Assembly: GCA_052390275.1 (NCBI GenBank)
Contig: JBQTHD010000009.1
Span: 62,001 to 126,000 of the forward strand
DNA: 64,000 nucleotides
DNA from: JBQTHD01 sp052390275
GTDB lineage: Bacteria; Actinomycetota; Acidimicrobiia; Acidimicrobiales; AC-14
Direction: 5' to 3'
This document shows, in pieces, positions 30,732 to 39,176 of the stretch. The translations under genes were made by a program, and so were the position numbers. Position 1 is the first letter of the stretch, and every line of letters begins with the position of its first letter. Below the pieces are notes generated by a model. That model had not been told where the DNA came from and searched no databases. It saw only the letters and a program-made list of their open reading frames with translations.

Positions 30732-32578
30732 CACCGGGCTCCGGTGTGGGTGCCGGCCGGGCGTAGGGGCCGGCCGGGGGGGCCGTCGGGAGCCAGGATG
30801 ACGTCGCTGTTGGAGGTGCCGGCGGCCACCATCGGATACACCTTTTCGTCGGAGTCACAGCGGAAGTCGATGACCACGGGGCGGTCGTCAACGGCGTTGG
30901 CCTTGTCGATTGCCGGCCCCACCTCATCGGCGTGGGTGACCCGCAGCCCCACGCAGCCCATGGCTTCGGCCCACATCTTGTAGTCCGGCAGGTCGGGTGA
31001 CAGGTAGACCTCGCTGTAGCGCTCCTCGTAGAACAGTTCCTGCCACTGGCGGACCATGCCCAGATAGGCGTTGTTGAGGATGGCCACCTTCACCGGGATC
31101 CGCTCGGCAGCGGCGGTGACCAGTTCCTGGGCGGTCATCTGGAAACAACCGTCGCCGTCGATGGCCCACACCGTCTTGTCCGGGCGCCCGACCTTGGCCC
31201 CGATGGCGGCCGGCACGGAGAAACCCATGGTCCCCAGCCCACCGGAGTTGACCCAGGTGTAGGGGTGCTCGAAGCGCCACAGTTGGCTGGCCCACATCTG
31301 GTGCTGGCCCACGCCGGAGGCCACGATGGTGCCCTCGGGGGCCCGCTGGCAGATGGACTCGATGGCGAACTGGGGCTTGAGGGTGTCCCCTGCCTCCCAG
31401 CCCTGGTGGTAGGCGATGGGGTGGTCCCTGCGCCAGGTGTCGAGTTGGGTGTTCCATGCGGAACGGTCGGGAGTGGCGGGGGTGCCGTCGGTGGCCGAGG
31501 CGGATGCGCCGGGCGCAGATTGAGCCCCGGCCTTCGGCTGAGGCTCGGGTTGAGCCTGGGCCTCGATGGCGGCCAGGAGTTCGGAGATGACCAGGCGGCA
31601 GTCGCCGACGATGCCCACGTCGGGCCGGCGGACCTTGCCCATCTCCGCCGGGTCGATATCGACGTGGATGATCCTGGCCCCGGGCGCGAAGGCGGCGAGC
31701 TTGCCGGTGACCCGGTCGTCGAACCGGCTGCCCAGGGCGACGAGCAGGTCGGACTCCTGCATGGCGGTGATGGCGGTGTAGTTGCCATGCATACCTGGCA
31801 TGCCCAGGCACAGGGGGTGGGAGTCCGGGAAGGCCCCCCGGGCCATGAGGGTGGTGACCACGTGGATGCCGGTGCGCTCGGCGAGGCGGCGCAGGACCTC
31901 GGCGGCCCGGGCCTTGAGAATGCCTCCACCGGCGTAGATGATCGGGCGTTCGGCCGCGGCGATCAGGCGGGCGGCCGCGGCGATCAGAACCGGGTCGCCC
32001 CGGGTGGCCGGCTGATAGCCGGGCAGGTCCAGCGCATCGGGCCAGTACCACTCCATGGCCGAGCGAGGGTTGCGAGGGTCGACGATGTCCTTGGGGATAT
32101 CGACCAGGACCGGGCCGGGGCGGCCGGTGGTGGCGATATGGAAGGCCTCCCGGATGACCCGGGGAATGTCGGCGGCGTTGGTCACCAGTTCGTTGTGCTT
32201 GGTGATGGACCGGGTGATGCCGATGGTGTCGCACTCCTGGAAGGCGTCGGTACCGATGGCCACGCTGGGAACCTGGCCGGTGATGACCACCATGGGAACC
32301 GAATCCATCATGGCGTCGGCCAGAGGGGTGACGATGTTGGTGGCCCCGGGACCGCTGGTGACCATGGCCACCCCGGGCCGGCCGGTGGCATGGGCGAAGC
32401 CCTCGGCCATGTGCCCGGCCCCCTGCTCGTGGCGGACCAGGATGTGACGGATGGGCGAGTCGATGATGGGGTCGTAAACCGGGAGGATGGCCCCCCCGGG
32501 CAGCCCGAAGATGACCTCCACCCCCTCGAGTTCCAGGCTGCGGATGAGGGCCTGGCCTCCGTCGAGTTGTTCGGCCAT
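30731..32578 (-). CDS. ilvB: Acetolactate synthase large (catalytic) subunit
   Basis: The 615-residue ThDP enzyme condenses pyruvate to acetolactate. It has FGLPGGAILPVYDPI, the catalytic Glu in RHEQGAGHMAEGFA, VTSGPGATNIVTPLADAMMD, the FAD/ThDP middle part, and the ThDP-binding GDGCFQMTAQEL...NNAYLGMVRQWQ. I use ATG 32578, which has AAGGAG 11 bases upstream; a TTG at 32587 is too close to that site. A low-complexity linker (QPEPQPKAGAQSAPGASASA) sits near residue 350. The leader upstream carries an attenuator. Confidence 0.97.
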   Translation of the reverse strand: MAEQLDGGQALIRSLELEGVEVIFGLPGGAILPVYDPIIDSPIRHILVRHEQGAGHMAEGFAHATGRPGVAMVTSGPGATNIVTPLADAMMDSVPMVVITGQVPSVAIGTDAFQECDTIGITRSITKHNELVTNAADIPRVIREAFHIATTGRPGPVLVDIPKDIVDPRNPRSAMEWYWPDALDLPGYQPATRGDPVLIAAAARLIAAAERPIIYAGGGILKARAAEVLRRLAERTGIHVVTTLMARGAFPDSHPLCLGMPGMHGNYTAITAMQESDLLVALGSRFDDRVTGKLAAFAPGARIIHVDIDPAEMGKVRRPDVGIVGDCRLVISELLAAIEAQAQPEPQPKAGAQSAPGASASATDGTPATPDRSAWNTQLDTWRRDHPIAYHQGWEAGDTLKPQFAIESICQRAPEGTIVASGVGQHQMWASQLWRFEHPYTWVNSGGLGTMGFSVPAAIGAKVGRPDKTVWAIDGDGCFQMTAQELVTAAAERIPVKVAILNNAYLGMVRQWQELFYEERYSEVYLSPDLPDYKMWAEAMGCVGLRVTHADEVGPAIDKANAVDDRPVVIDFRCDSDEKVYPMVAAGTSNSDVILAPDGPPGRPLRPAGTHTGAR

Positions 32579-32611
32579 CTTGGTCAACGCTCCTTGATCG
32601 GTAGGACCAAC

Positions 32612-32673
32612 CGGGTGGGATTCAACGGGTGGGTGGGATTCAGCGGGTGGGTGGGATTCAACGGGTAGGCGGG
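32612..32673. repeat. 18-bp tandem repeat between the attenuator and ilvB
   Basis: Units of CGGGTGGGTGGGATTCAA/G occur twice in full, flanked by a shortened first copy (14 bases) and a degenerate last one. The array occupies most of the 5' leader between the attenuator hairpin (32714-32749) and the ilvB ribosome site. Confidence 0.9.
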
Positions 32674-32713
32674 CTGATTGAGTGGGGCCCAGGCTTGATC
32701 CTGGGCCGGAACA

Positions 32714-32749
32714 TGAAACGACCTCCCGGTTGGCCGGGAGGTCGTTTCA
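32714..32749 (-). terminator. Attenuator hairpin of the ilvB leader
   Basis: TGAAACGACCTCCCGG-4 bases-CCGGGAGGTCGTTTCA is a perfect 16-bp stem with a 4-base loop. It stands about 135 bases upstream of ilvB and 26 bases after the stop of a short Leu-Val-Val leader peptide. A smaller hairpin (GCGCACG...CGTGCGC, 32750-32776) abuts it. There is no U run after the stem, as in other high-GC terminators. Confidence 0.8.
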
Positions 32750-32775
32750 GCGCACGGCGCGAGGGGGCGCGTGCG

Positions 32776-32811
32776 CTATGTGGCTACTACAAGGCGAGAG
32801 GAGGAACTCAT
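32776..32811 (-). CDS. ilvB leader peptide MSSSSRLVVAT (transcription attenuation)
   Basis: On the minus strand an ATG at 32811 with AGGA 8 bases upstream opens an 11-codon frame, MSSSSRLVVAT, ending TAG at 32776. It contains CTT GTA GTA, a Leu-Val-Val run using codons rare in this GC-rich sequence. The first stem of the leader overlaps its stop codon and the strong hairpin follows 26 bases on. This resembles the known ilvB leader of corynebacteria (which contains RLVVVTA), where ribosome stalling on branched-chain codons prevents termination. The role here is inferred from that layout. Confidence 0.78.
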   Translation of the reverse strand: MSSSSRLVVAT

Positions 32812-32843
32812 GACGGAAATCCTAATCAGGTCGGGCCGGATAA

Positions 32844-34046
32844 TCAGCGGGTGACGATGGAGTCCCACTCGGTACCGGCCACGCTGGGGGCGCTGGTGCC
32901 CACGGCGGAACGGTGAGCGGCAGGGCCACGACGGCGGCGGGTGAGGGCGAGAAGGGCGCTACCTGCGCCCAGGATGCCCATGGCTCCGGCGCCCAGGCTG
33001 CCGGCCAGACCGGTGACGGCCAGGCGGGGGGCAGCGGCCGGCTTGAACACCGGGGGCTGAACGATGACCGGGGGCTGAACGATGACCGGCGGGTGGACCA
33101 CGGTGGCCACCGGCAGCGCACAGGCTGGAGCGGTAATACGGTTGCCCTCGGCGCCGGCGGCGCCGGTGCTGATCTCGCTCTCACCGTTGCTGATGGCGGT
33201 GGGGCCACCCAGGGAGATGTTCAGGCCGAGAAGGCCTCCCGTGACGCTGGGGTTGGCGGCCGTGTTGTTGCCGGCGTTGCCGGCCGAGCGGTTGCCCCCG
33301 GTGTTGGCGCTGGCCGATCCGGTGACGGCGGCAGCCGCGGGACCGGACACACAGGCACCTCCACCGGCGCCCAGTGCGGCGGCGGCCGGGCCGATGCTGT
33401 TGCCGGTGGCCCCGGCGGCGCCGGTGGTGATTTCGCTCTCACCGTTGCTGGTGGCCGTGGGCCCTCCCAGGGAGAGGTTGAGGCCCAAAAGCCCGCCAGC
33501 CACGGTGCCACCGCCGGCGGTGTTGTTACCGGCGTTGCCCGCCGAGCGGTTGTTGCCGGTGTCGGCATTGGCGAACCCGCTGGTTGAGCCTCGGGGTCCG
33601 GCCACGGTGGTACCGCCGGCACCCAGGGCGGCGGCGGCCGGGCTGGGGGATCCGGAGGCGGCGTTGAGGGTGGTGATTCCCGACGGTGCCGCCTGGGGCA
33701 CGACGGCCGGGGAAACGGCGAAGGCCGAGCCCGAAGACCGGGAGTTGCCGGTGGCGCCGGCCTCGCCTGTCTCGATGCGGCTGTCGCCGTTGCTCTGAGC
33801 GGTGGCGCCGCCGAGGCCCAGATTCAGACCCAACAGGCCACCGGTACCGCCGCCGCCGGCGGTGTTGTTGGCTCCGTTGCCGGCGCTGGTGTTGTTGCCG
33901 GTGGTGGCTCCGGCCGAGCCCAGGCTGGAGCCCAGACCGTCGAGGAGGTCGCCGTAAGCCGGGCTGAGGCCCAGGACGCCGACGCTGGCCACCGCGGCCG
34001 CTCCGAGAACTCGCTGCCGCGTGGTGCGGCGGGTTTTATCGCTCAT
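32844..34046 (-). CDS. Repetitive exported surface protein with LAVTG sortase-type anchor
   Basis: From ATG 34046 (GGGGAG 7 bases upstream) the product is 400 residues. A signal peptide (QRVLGAAAVASVGVLGLSPA, YG) is followed by three imperfect repeats of about 80-100 residues. Each contains NTAGGG/NNTA, GGLLGLNLSLGGPTA, and SNGESEITTGAAGATGNS. A short PPVIVQPPVIVQPPV segment precedes LAVTG (about 342-346), a hydrophobic helix and RRRRG. LAxTG is the preference of actinobacterial class E sortases. A 26-residue tail after the arginines is longer than usual. No sortase gene is in the window. Ligand or role unknown. Confidence 0.82.
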   Translation of the reverse strand: MSDKTRRTTRQRVLGAAAVASVGVLGLSPAYGDLLDGLGSSLGSAGATTGNNTSAGNGANNTAGGGGTGGLLGLNLGLGGATAQSNGDSRIETGEAGATGNSRSSGSAFAVSPAVVPQAAPSGITTLNAASGSPSPAAAALGAGGTTVAGPRGSTSGFANADTGNNRSAGNAGNNTAGGGTVAGGLLGLNLSLGGPTATSNGESEITTGAAGATGNSIGPAAAALGAGGGACVSGPAAAAVTGSASANTGGNRSAGNAGNNTAANPSVTGGLLGLNISLGGPTAISNGESEISTGAAGAEGNRITAPACALPVATVVHPPVIVQPPVIVQPPVFKPAAAPRLAVTGLAGSLGAGAMGILGAGSALLALTRRRRGPAAHRSAVGTSAPSVAGTEWDSIVTR

Positions 34047-34161
34047 GTTTCGGCTCCCCAGGACGTGGACTCGGGCAGTCTTACCCGTCAACCCTCATAT
34101 CGCAAGCCTTGCCGGAATACCGCTTTCCCCTACCTCAGGCCCATCACCGATCGGCAGCCGC

Positions 34162-35826
34162 CTAGCCGGTGATGGCGCCCCTGTCGGCGCTGGTGACCAG
34201 CTTGGCGTACTTGGCCAGGACCCCGGAGGTGTAGCGGGGTTCCGGTGCCCGCCATCCCAGGCGGCGGCGGGCCAACTCGGCGGCGTCGACCATGAGATCG
34301 ATGGTGCGCTCACCGGCATCGATCACGATCCCGTCGCCGTCGGCCACCAAGGCGATGGGCCCGCAGTCGGCCGCCTCGGGGGCAACGTGGCCCACGCAGT
34401 ATCCGTGGGTGCCGCCCGAGAAGCGCCCGTCGGTGATCAAGGCGGTGTCGGCGCCCCGGCCGGCCCCCTTCAGAGCACCGGTCACCGCCAGCATCTCGCG
34501 CATCCCGGGGCCGCCGCGAGGGCCTTCGTAACGGATGACGAGAACGTCGCCGGGGGCGATGGTCCCGGCCAGGATCTCTGCCATCGCCGCCGCCTCCCCG
34601 TCAAAGGTTCGCGCCCGCCCCTCGAAGCGAAGTTGGTCGATCCCTGCAACCTTGACCACCGCTCCCCGGGGGGCCAGGGATCCGGTCAGGACGGCTATGC
34701 CCCCCTCGGCATGGATGGGGTCACCCCAGGCGTGGACCACGGTGCCGTCCGGCGCCGGCGGGTCGGCGGCCGCCAGGTTCTCGGCCATGGTCCGGCCGGT
34801 GACGGTCAGGCAGTCGCCGTGGAGAAGGCCGGCCTCCAGCAGGGCCCGCAGGACCACCGGCACCCCACCGACTGCGTCCAGGTCGCTCATGTGGAAGCGG
34901 CCGTGGGGCTTCATGTCGGCCACATGGGCCACCCGGCGACCGATCCGGTTGAAGTCGTCGAGGGTCAGATCCACCCGGGCTTCGGCGGCTATGGCCAGGA
35001 GATGGAGTACTGCGTTGGTGGACCCGCCCACGGCGTTGACCACGGCGATGGCGTTCTCGAAAGCCGCCAGGGTGAGGATGTGGCGGGGCCGGATATCGGC
35101 CTCGACCAGTCGAACCACCGCTTGGCCGCTGGCGTAGGCCAGTTCTCCCCGGCGGGGATCGACGGCGGGGGGCGAGGCTGATCCGGGCAGGCACATGCCC
35201 AGGGCCTCGGCCACCGCCGCCATGGTGTTGGCGGTGAACATGCCGGCGCAGGAACCAATGGTCGGGCAGGCGTTGCGTTCCACCGCCAGCAACTCGGCCT
35301 CGTCCACCGTGCCGGCGGCGAAGGCCCCCACCGCCTCGAAGACGCTGACGATGTCGAGGGCCCGGCCGTTGAGGTGGCCGGGCAGGATGCTTCCTCCGTA
35401 GAGGAAGACCGAGGGAACGTCGAGGCGGGCGGCCGCCATGAGCATGCCCGGCAGGGACTTGTCGCACCCGGCGAAGGTGACGAGGGCGTCGAAGCGCTCG
35501 GCGTGCATGACCGTCTCCACCGAGTCGGCGATCACCTCCCGGCTGACCAGCGACGCCCTCATGCCTTCGTGTCCCATGGAGATGCCGTCGGAAACGGCGA
35601 TGGTCACGAACTCCAACGGGAACCCGCCGGCGTCGCGCACGCCCTCCTTGGCCCGCTTGGCCAGGGCGTCGAGGGGCATGTTGCAGGGGGTCACCTCGTT
35701 CCAGCTACTGGCCACCCCCACCTGGGGCCGGGTCCAGTCGCCATCGGTCATGCCCACTGCCCGCAACATGGCCCGGGCCGGGGCCCGACTGAATCCCTGG
35801 GTCACCTCAGCGCTTCGCAGGTCCAT
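34162..35826 (-). CDS. ilvD: Dihydroxy-acid dehydratase
   Basis: The 554-residue Fe-S enzyme catalyses the third step of valine/isoleucine synthesis. It has TPCNMPLDALAKRAKEGV, VSDGISMGHEGMRASLVSRE, FAGCDKSLPGMLMA, GSCAGMFTANTM and the C-terminal TDGRFSGGTHGYCVGHVAPE, including the expected Cys residues (CN, CDK, CAGM) for the cluster. The start is ATG 35826, matching the family N-terminus DLRSAEVTQGFSRAPARAML; the frame stays open further back without a good start. It is not in the ilvBNC operon: the surface-protein gene separates them. Confidence 0.97.
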   Translation of the reverse strand: MDLRSAEVTQGFSRAPARAMLRAVGMTDGDWTRPQVGVASSWNEVTPCNMPLDALAKRAKEGVRDAGGFPLEFVTIAVSDGISMGHEGMRASLVSREVIADSVETVMHAERFDALVTFAGCDKSLPGMLMAAARLDVPSVFLYGGSILPGHLNGRALDIVSVFEAVGAFAAGTVDEAELLAVERNACPTIGSCAGMFTANTMAAVAEALGMCLPGSASPPAVDPRRGELAYASGQAVVRLVEADIRPRHILTLAAFENAIAVVNAVGGSTNAVLHLLAIAAEARVDLTLDDFNRIGRRVAHVADMKPHGRFHMSDLDAVGGVPVVLRALLEAGLLHGDCLTVTGRTMAENLAAADPPAPDGTVVHAWGDPIHAEGGIAVLTGSLAPRGAVVKVAGIDQLRFEGRARTFDGEAAAMAEILAGTIAPGDVLVIRYEGPRGGPGMREMLAVTGALKGAGRGADTALITDGRFSGGTHGYCVGHVAPEAADCGPIALVADGDGIVIDAGERTIDLMVDAAELARRRLGWRAPEPRYTSGVLAKYAKLVTSADRGAITG

Positions 35827-35941
35827 GGGTCGATGCTGGCACACCTCGCACCCGGCGGCCCGGCTGAATCGATGGAAGAGGTGGGCGGGGCGGGACGGAC
35901 GTAGTGCGGAGTCGGCGGAGTGCACCGAGGGCGCAAAGGCA

Positions 35942-35975
35942 ACGAGCCCGGCTCGCCGAAGCGGGCCGGGCTCGT
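35942..35975 (-). terminator. Hairpin between the anchor-P gene and ilvD
   Basis: ACGAGCCCGGC...GCCGGGCTCGT has perfect 11-bp arms and a 12-base loop. It lies about 100 bases beyond the stop of the surface-protein gene at 36077 (minus strand) and upstream of ilvD, so it probably ends that transcript. The rest of 35827-36076 holds short GGGTCAGGTAGGG-type repeats and presumably the ilvD promoter. Confidence 0.6.
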
Positions 35976-36076
35976 CAGGTCGAACCGCGAGTCAGGGCGA
36001 ACCGTGGGTCAGGTAGGGCGTGGGTCAGATAGGGATTGGGCTCAAACAGGGGCTGGGCGACCCGGGTCTTCAGGCA

Positions 36077-37378
36077 TCAAGCGTCCGGGTCGGCGGCCAT
36101 CTGTCTCATGGCGTCGCGGGCCGGGCCGTCCAGCGTGGTGTCGGCGGACTTGCGGGGGGTGACGGTGGCCCAACCCGAAGCGGGTTGGTGGCGCACCGGG
36201 GCGGGGGCGGGGGCGGATGAGCCTGAGGCCACCCGGTTGCCGCCGGCCCGCATGAGCGCACCCAGGCCCAAAGCCCCAGCGGCGAGTGCCAGCAGGGCAC
36301 CGGTGACCGGACCGGTTCGGGCCAGGTCCCCTCGGCCACCCTTGCCGGTTACGGCCGCGGCCTTGGTGGTTGTGGTGACCGCCCGGCCGGCGGTGGTGGG
36401 TACCGGGCGGGTGGTGGTGGGCCTGGCCACGGAAGTGGTGGGCTTGCCCTTGTCCTTGCCCTTGTCCGTCACCTTTGCCGGGTCGTTCTTGCCCGCACCG
36501 GCCACGGTGGTGGCGGTGGCGGGGTCCTTCTTGTCAGCCTTGGCCCCGGTGGCTGCTTCGCCGTCCTCCTCGCCGGCCGGCGTCTCCCTGCCGGAGCCCG
36601 AACCGCCAGACGATCCCCCGCCCTTGACCCCGGCGGCGGCCGCGCCCTTGCCGCACTCGACGTGGCCCATGACCACCTCGACCGCGCCCAGCTTGACCCG
36701 CATGGCGTTGATGGTCAGGCGGCCGTCAGCCTCGATGCGTTCGTTGATCACCCCGGTGAGGCCCGGGGCCAGCGTGGACAGGTCGGTGTTGGACTCCACG
36801 TTCTTCAGGTCTCCGATGGCCCGGCCTCCGGCCGAGAGCCCACCGATCACGGCACCGCCCTTGGGTACGCCGCCCTCCACCGTGCACTCGCCGGCCACCA
36901 CTTTGGCCGACAGGAGACCGGCGGAGGCGTTGGGGGCGAGGACGACGTTGGTGGCTACAGCACGGGACCGCAGCGCACCTTCGGCTTCGCAGGCCACCCG
37001 GACGTCGAGCGGTCCGGTGGTGAGCAGCGAACCCAGACTCGCGCTGGGCAGGGTGGCGGCCTGGTCATCCGGGCAGGCCCGGGCCCTGGCGCCGGGCCGA
37101 GCGGACAGGACGGGTCCTCCACTGACTCCGAGGGCGTAGGCGCTGCCCTCGTTGGCGGCCACTGTCGCTCCAGGCGCCGCGGCCTCAGGGGCAATCGCGG
37201 CGGGCGCTGCCGACTCCGGATCGGCGGCCTGGCCCAGTGCCGGGCCGGCGATCATCAATCCGCTGCCGGCGGCCAGGGCCACCAGGGCCGCTGTCCGGCT
37301 CCGGTAAGCATTGCGCCGGGCGGGGACGCCTCGGAACGCTGCCGCCACCGGGGCTGGGGTCTGTCGCTCTGACCGCAT
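36077..37378 (-). CDS. Choice-of-anchor P-like exported protein with LARTG anchor
   Basis: The 433-residue protein begins with a basic N-terminus and the signal helix TAALVALAAGSGLMIAGPAL. Residues about 75-270 (SAYALGVSGGPVLSARPGAR, VVAGECTVEGG, VEVVMGHVECGK) resemble the choice-of-anchor P domain of actinobacterial surface proteins. A long Lys/Thr/Pro linker reaches LARTG (about 352-356), then TGALLALAAGALGLGALMR. About 50 residues follow the helix, unusual for a sortase substrate. It is the second LAxTG protein here and faces a divergent cell-wall gene pair across a 549-base gap. Confidence 0.78.
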   Translation of the reverse strand: MRSERQTPAPVAAAFRGVPARRNAYRSRTAALVALAAGSGLMIAGPALGQAADPESAAPAAIAPEAAAPGATVAANEGSAYALGVSGGPVLSARPGARARACPDDQAATLPSASLGSLLTTGPLDVRVACEAEGALRSRAVATNVVLAPNASAGLLSAKVVAGECTVEGGVPKGGAVIGGLSAGGRAIGDLKNVESNTDLSTLAPGLTGVINERIEADGRLTINAMRVKLGAVEVVMGHVECGKGAAAAGVKGGGSSGGSGSGRETPAGEEDGEAATGAKADKKDPATATTVAGAGKNDPAKVTDKGKDKGKPTTSVARPTTTRPVPTTAGRAVTTTTKAAAVTGKGGRGDLARTGPVTGALLALAAGALGLGALMRAGGNRVASGSSAPAPAPVRHQPASGWATVTPRKSADTTLDGPARDAMRQMAADPDA

Positions 37379-37927
37379 TTACGACCTCGTTCCCTGCGCT
37401 GCTCCCAGCGCCTTACGGAAGCGCCCCGTCGGGCACGTCCTGGTTCGTGGTTGCCTTATCCCCCGGTGCCAGCCCGTAGCTGCGGAGCCGGCCGGACCGC
37501 ACCGACCACCCGATCCCCATCCGCCCGGAGGCGGCTGGAACCAGCACCGCTGAGCACCCTAGCCAGCCCGGCCGAATACTTCCATGATGGTCTTTTTCGG
37601 CTGGCTCCTGGCCCTCCGCCTCGATCTCGGCCGTACCCCGCCACCGGGCGGCCCGGCGGGCGGGCCGACCGCAGCAGGGAAATTCCGGGAAGACCGGGGC
37701 CAGATCTCGTCGCCGGTCCCCGTTGCCGGGGCCTCGTCCGGGTAGTCTCCGGGGGCCCGCTCCGGATCCAAGGACCCCTCCGGACCCGGGTCGTGACTTC
37801 CGTCCGACGCTCGGCCGGAGCACCATCAACGCATCCCCCAAAAGGGACGGCCCGAGCTGTTGGCTGATCGGCCATCAACAACCGGCGTGTCGAATATGAA
37901 CGAAGAGACAGATAGGGAGACTGGTAA
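37379..37927. other. 549-base intergenic region between divergent envelope genes
   Basis: This gap separates the anchor-P gene (minus) from the exported protein at 37928 (plus), so it should contain both promoters. On the minus strand the last 120 bases before the anchor-P start are G-rich and may form stems; they include ACCGGGGGATAAGG and GCGCTGGGAGCAGCGC, a hairpin-like element close to the start codon. No convincing gene was found. A 53-codon plus-strand frame at 37584 has no ribosome site. Confidence 0.5.
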
Positions 37928-38311
37928 ATGCTCGTAGCGCGTGGAGTTAAACGGTCGTTGGCAGCCGGAGCCCTGGCTCTACTGCCCCTTCTCGGGGTTT
38001 CGGTGGCCCAGGCCGCCCCGGAGGACAAGGAAAAGGCGGCCGACGAGCCCACGACCACGGGGGGCAAGACCCCCGCTCCCACCGTGGCCGCCGGGGCCGC
38101 TGCTGAGACGGCCGCCGGCGAAGAGGGCGAGGAAGAAGCCGGAACCGAGGCGGGGGCCACCGCCGCCAAGGACAAGGCCAAGAAGGCTGGCGGCGCAACC
38201 ACCACCACCACCACCACCCCGGCCACCACCACGACGGTGGCCACAGCCGACGACGAGGAAGAGTCCGAGACCGCGACCCCCGTGAAGGCTCGGGCCAAGT
38301 TCACGGGCTGA
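37928..38311 (+). CDS. Exported low-complexity Thr/Glu/Ala-rich protein
   Basis: The 127-residue product starts at ATG 37928, with GGGAG 8-9 bases upstream. The signal peptide is RSLAAGALALLPLLGVSVAQ, A, with cleavage after AQA. The mature chain is acidic and disordered: EDKEKAADEPTTTGG, GEEGEEEAGTEAG, KAGGATTTTTTTPATTTT and DDEEESETATPVKARAKFTG. It contains no globular domain. It ends 8 bases before the L,D-transpeptidase gene, so the two are co-transcribed; a spacer or wall-associated role is possible. Confidence 0.75.
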   Translation: MLVARGVKRSLAAGALALLPLLGVSVAQAAPEDKEKAADEPTTTGGKTPAPTVAAGAAAETAAGEEGEEEAGTEAGATAAKDKAKKAGGATTTTTTTPATTTTVATADDEEESETATPVKARAKFTG

Positions 38312-38319
38312 TCGCTTAT

Positions 38320-39102
38320 TTGCGACGACGGCGAGCCCGGGCGGCCGGGTTCGCTGTCCTGATTGGGGCCCTGGGCCTCGCAGGCTGCGGCTCGCCGGCC
38401 GGCTCGCCCGGCCCGGCCACCCTGACTCAGCCATTGCCGGGGGCGGTGGGTGACAGCAGTGGTGTCGATGCGTCGGCGGCGGCCGGAGCCAGCCTGGTGG
38501 CACAGGGTCAGGCGGCCGTCCTGGAAGTCTTCGGCCAGCCCGAGGCCACAAAACCGGTGCACCGCCTGGACAACCCTCAACCCTCCGGCGCTCCCCTGGT
38601 GCTGCTGGTGGCCGAGGAGCGGAGCGAGTGGCTTCGGGCCCTACTCCCGGTGCGACCCAACGGCAGCCAGGGATGGATCCGGCGGGGCGACGTCAGCCTC
38701 AGCCGTCACGAGTACGCCATTCGGGTGGAACTGGGCGCCCACCGGATCACCGTCTCTCACGGTGAGCAGGTGATCATGTCCGAGCCCATCGGCCTGGGGC
38801 GCGCGGCCACCCCCACCCCCGGAGGGCGGTACTACACCAAGGAGTTGATCCAGCCGGTGGACAGCGCCGGGCGCCTGGACCCGGGCGGGCCCTACGGCCC
38901 CTACGCCTACGGGTTGTCGGGGTTCTCCGAGGTGCTCTACGAGTTCGCCGGAGGCGACGGGGTCCTGGGCATCCACGGGACCAACGATCCGTCCTCGGTC
39001 GGGCGTGACTCCAGTGCCGGGTGCATCCGCATGCGGAACGAAGCCATCACCGCCCTGGCGGAGATCCTGCCCCTTGGGGTACCCGTCGACGTGGTGGCCT
39101 GA
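38320..39102 (+). CDS. L,D-transpeptidase (YkuD) lipoprotein
   Basis: The 260-residue protein starts at TTG 38320 with RRRRARAAGFAVLIGALGLA, GC, a clear lipobox (Cys about 23). A middle SH3-like part (LVLLVAEERSEWLRALLPV, GWIRRGDV) leads to the YkuD domain. The catalytic motif has HGTND (His about 218) and SSAGCIRMRN (Cys about 234). It would cross-link peptidoglycan stem peptides at the outer face of the membrane, or attach proteins. All catalytic residues are present. It is co-transcribed with the exported protein upstream and converges on gatB. Confidence 0.93.
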   Translation: MRRRRARAAGFAVLIGALGLAGCGSPAGSPGPATLTQPLPGAVGDSSGVDASAAAGASLVAQGQAAVLEVFGQPEATKPVHRLDNPQPSGAPLVLLVAEERSEWLRALLPVRPNGSQGWIRRGDVSLSRHEYAIRVELGAHRITVSHGEQVIMSEPIGLGRAATPTPGGRYYTKELIQPVDSAGRLDPGGPYGPYAYGLSGFSEVLYEFAGGDGVLGIHGTNDPSSVGRDSSAGCIRMRNEAITALAEILPLGVPVDVVA

Positions 39103-39176
39103 ATCTCCGCTGGTCTGTCTGCGATCGGCGACAGGCCAACGGAATCCCACCAGGTCGTGCCCGCAGAGCGGAGCGG

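Noticed and set aside
32811..32854. Plus-strand frame MTEILIRSGRIISG after a strong GAGGAGG
   Set aside because: It looks like an Ile/Leu-rich leader, but no biosynthetic gene follows on the plus strand. The opposite-strand frame (Leu-Val-Val) faces ilvB and fits the hairpins.
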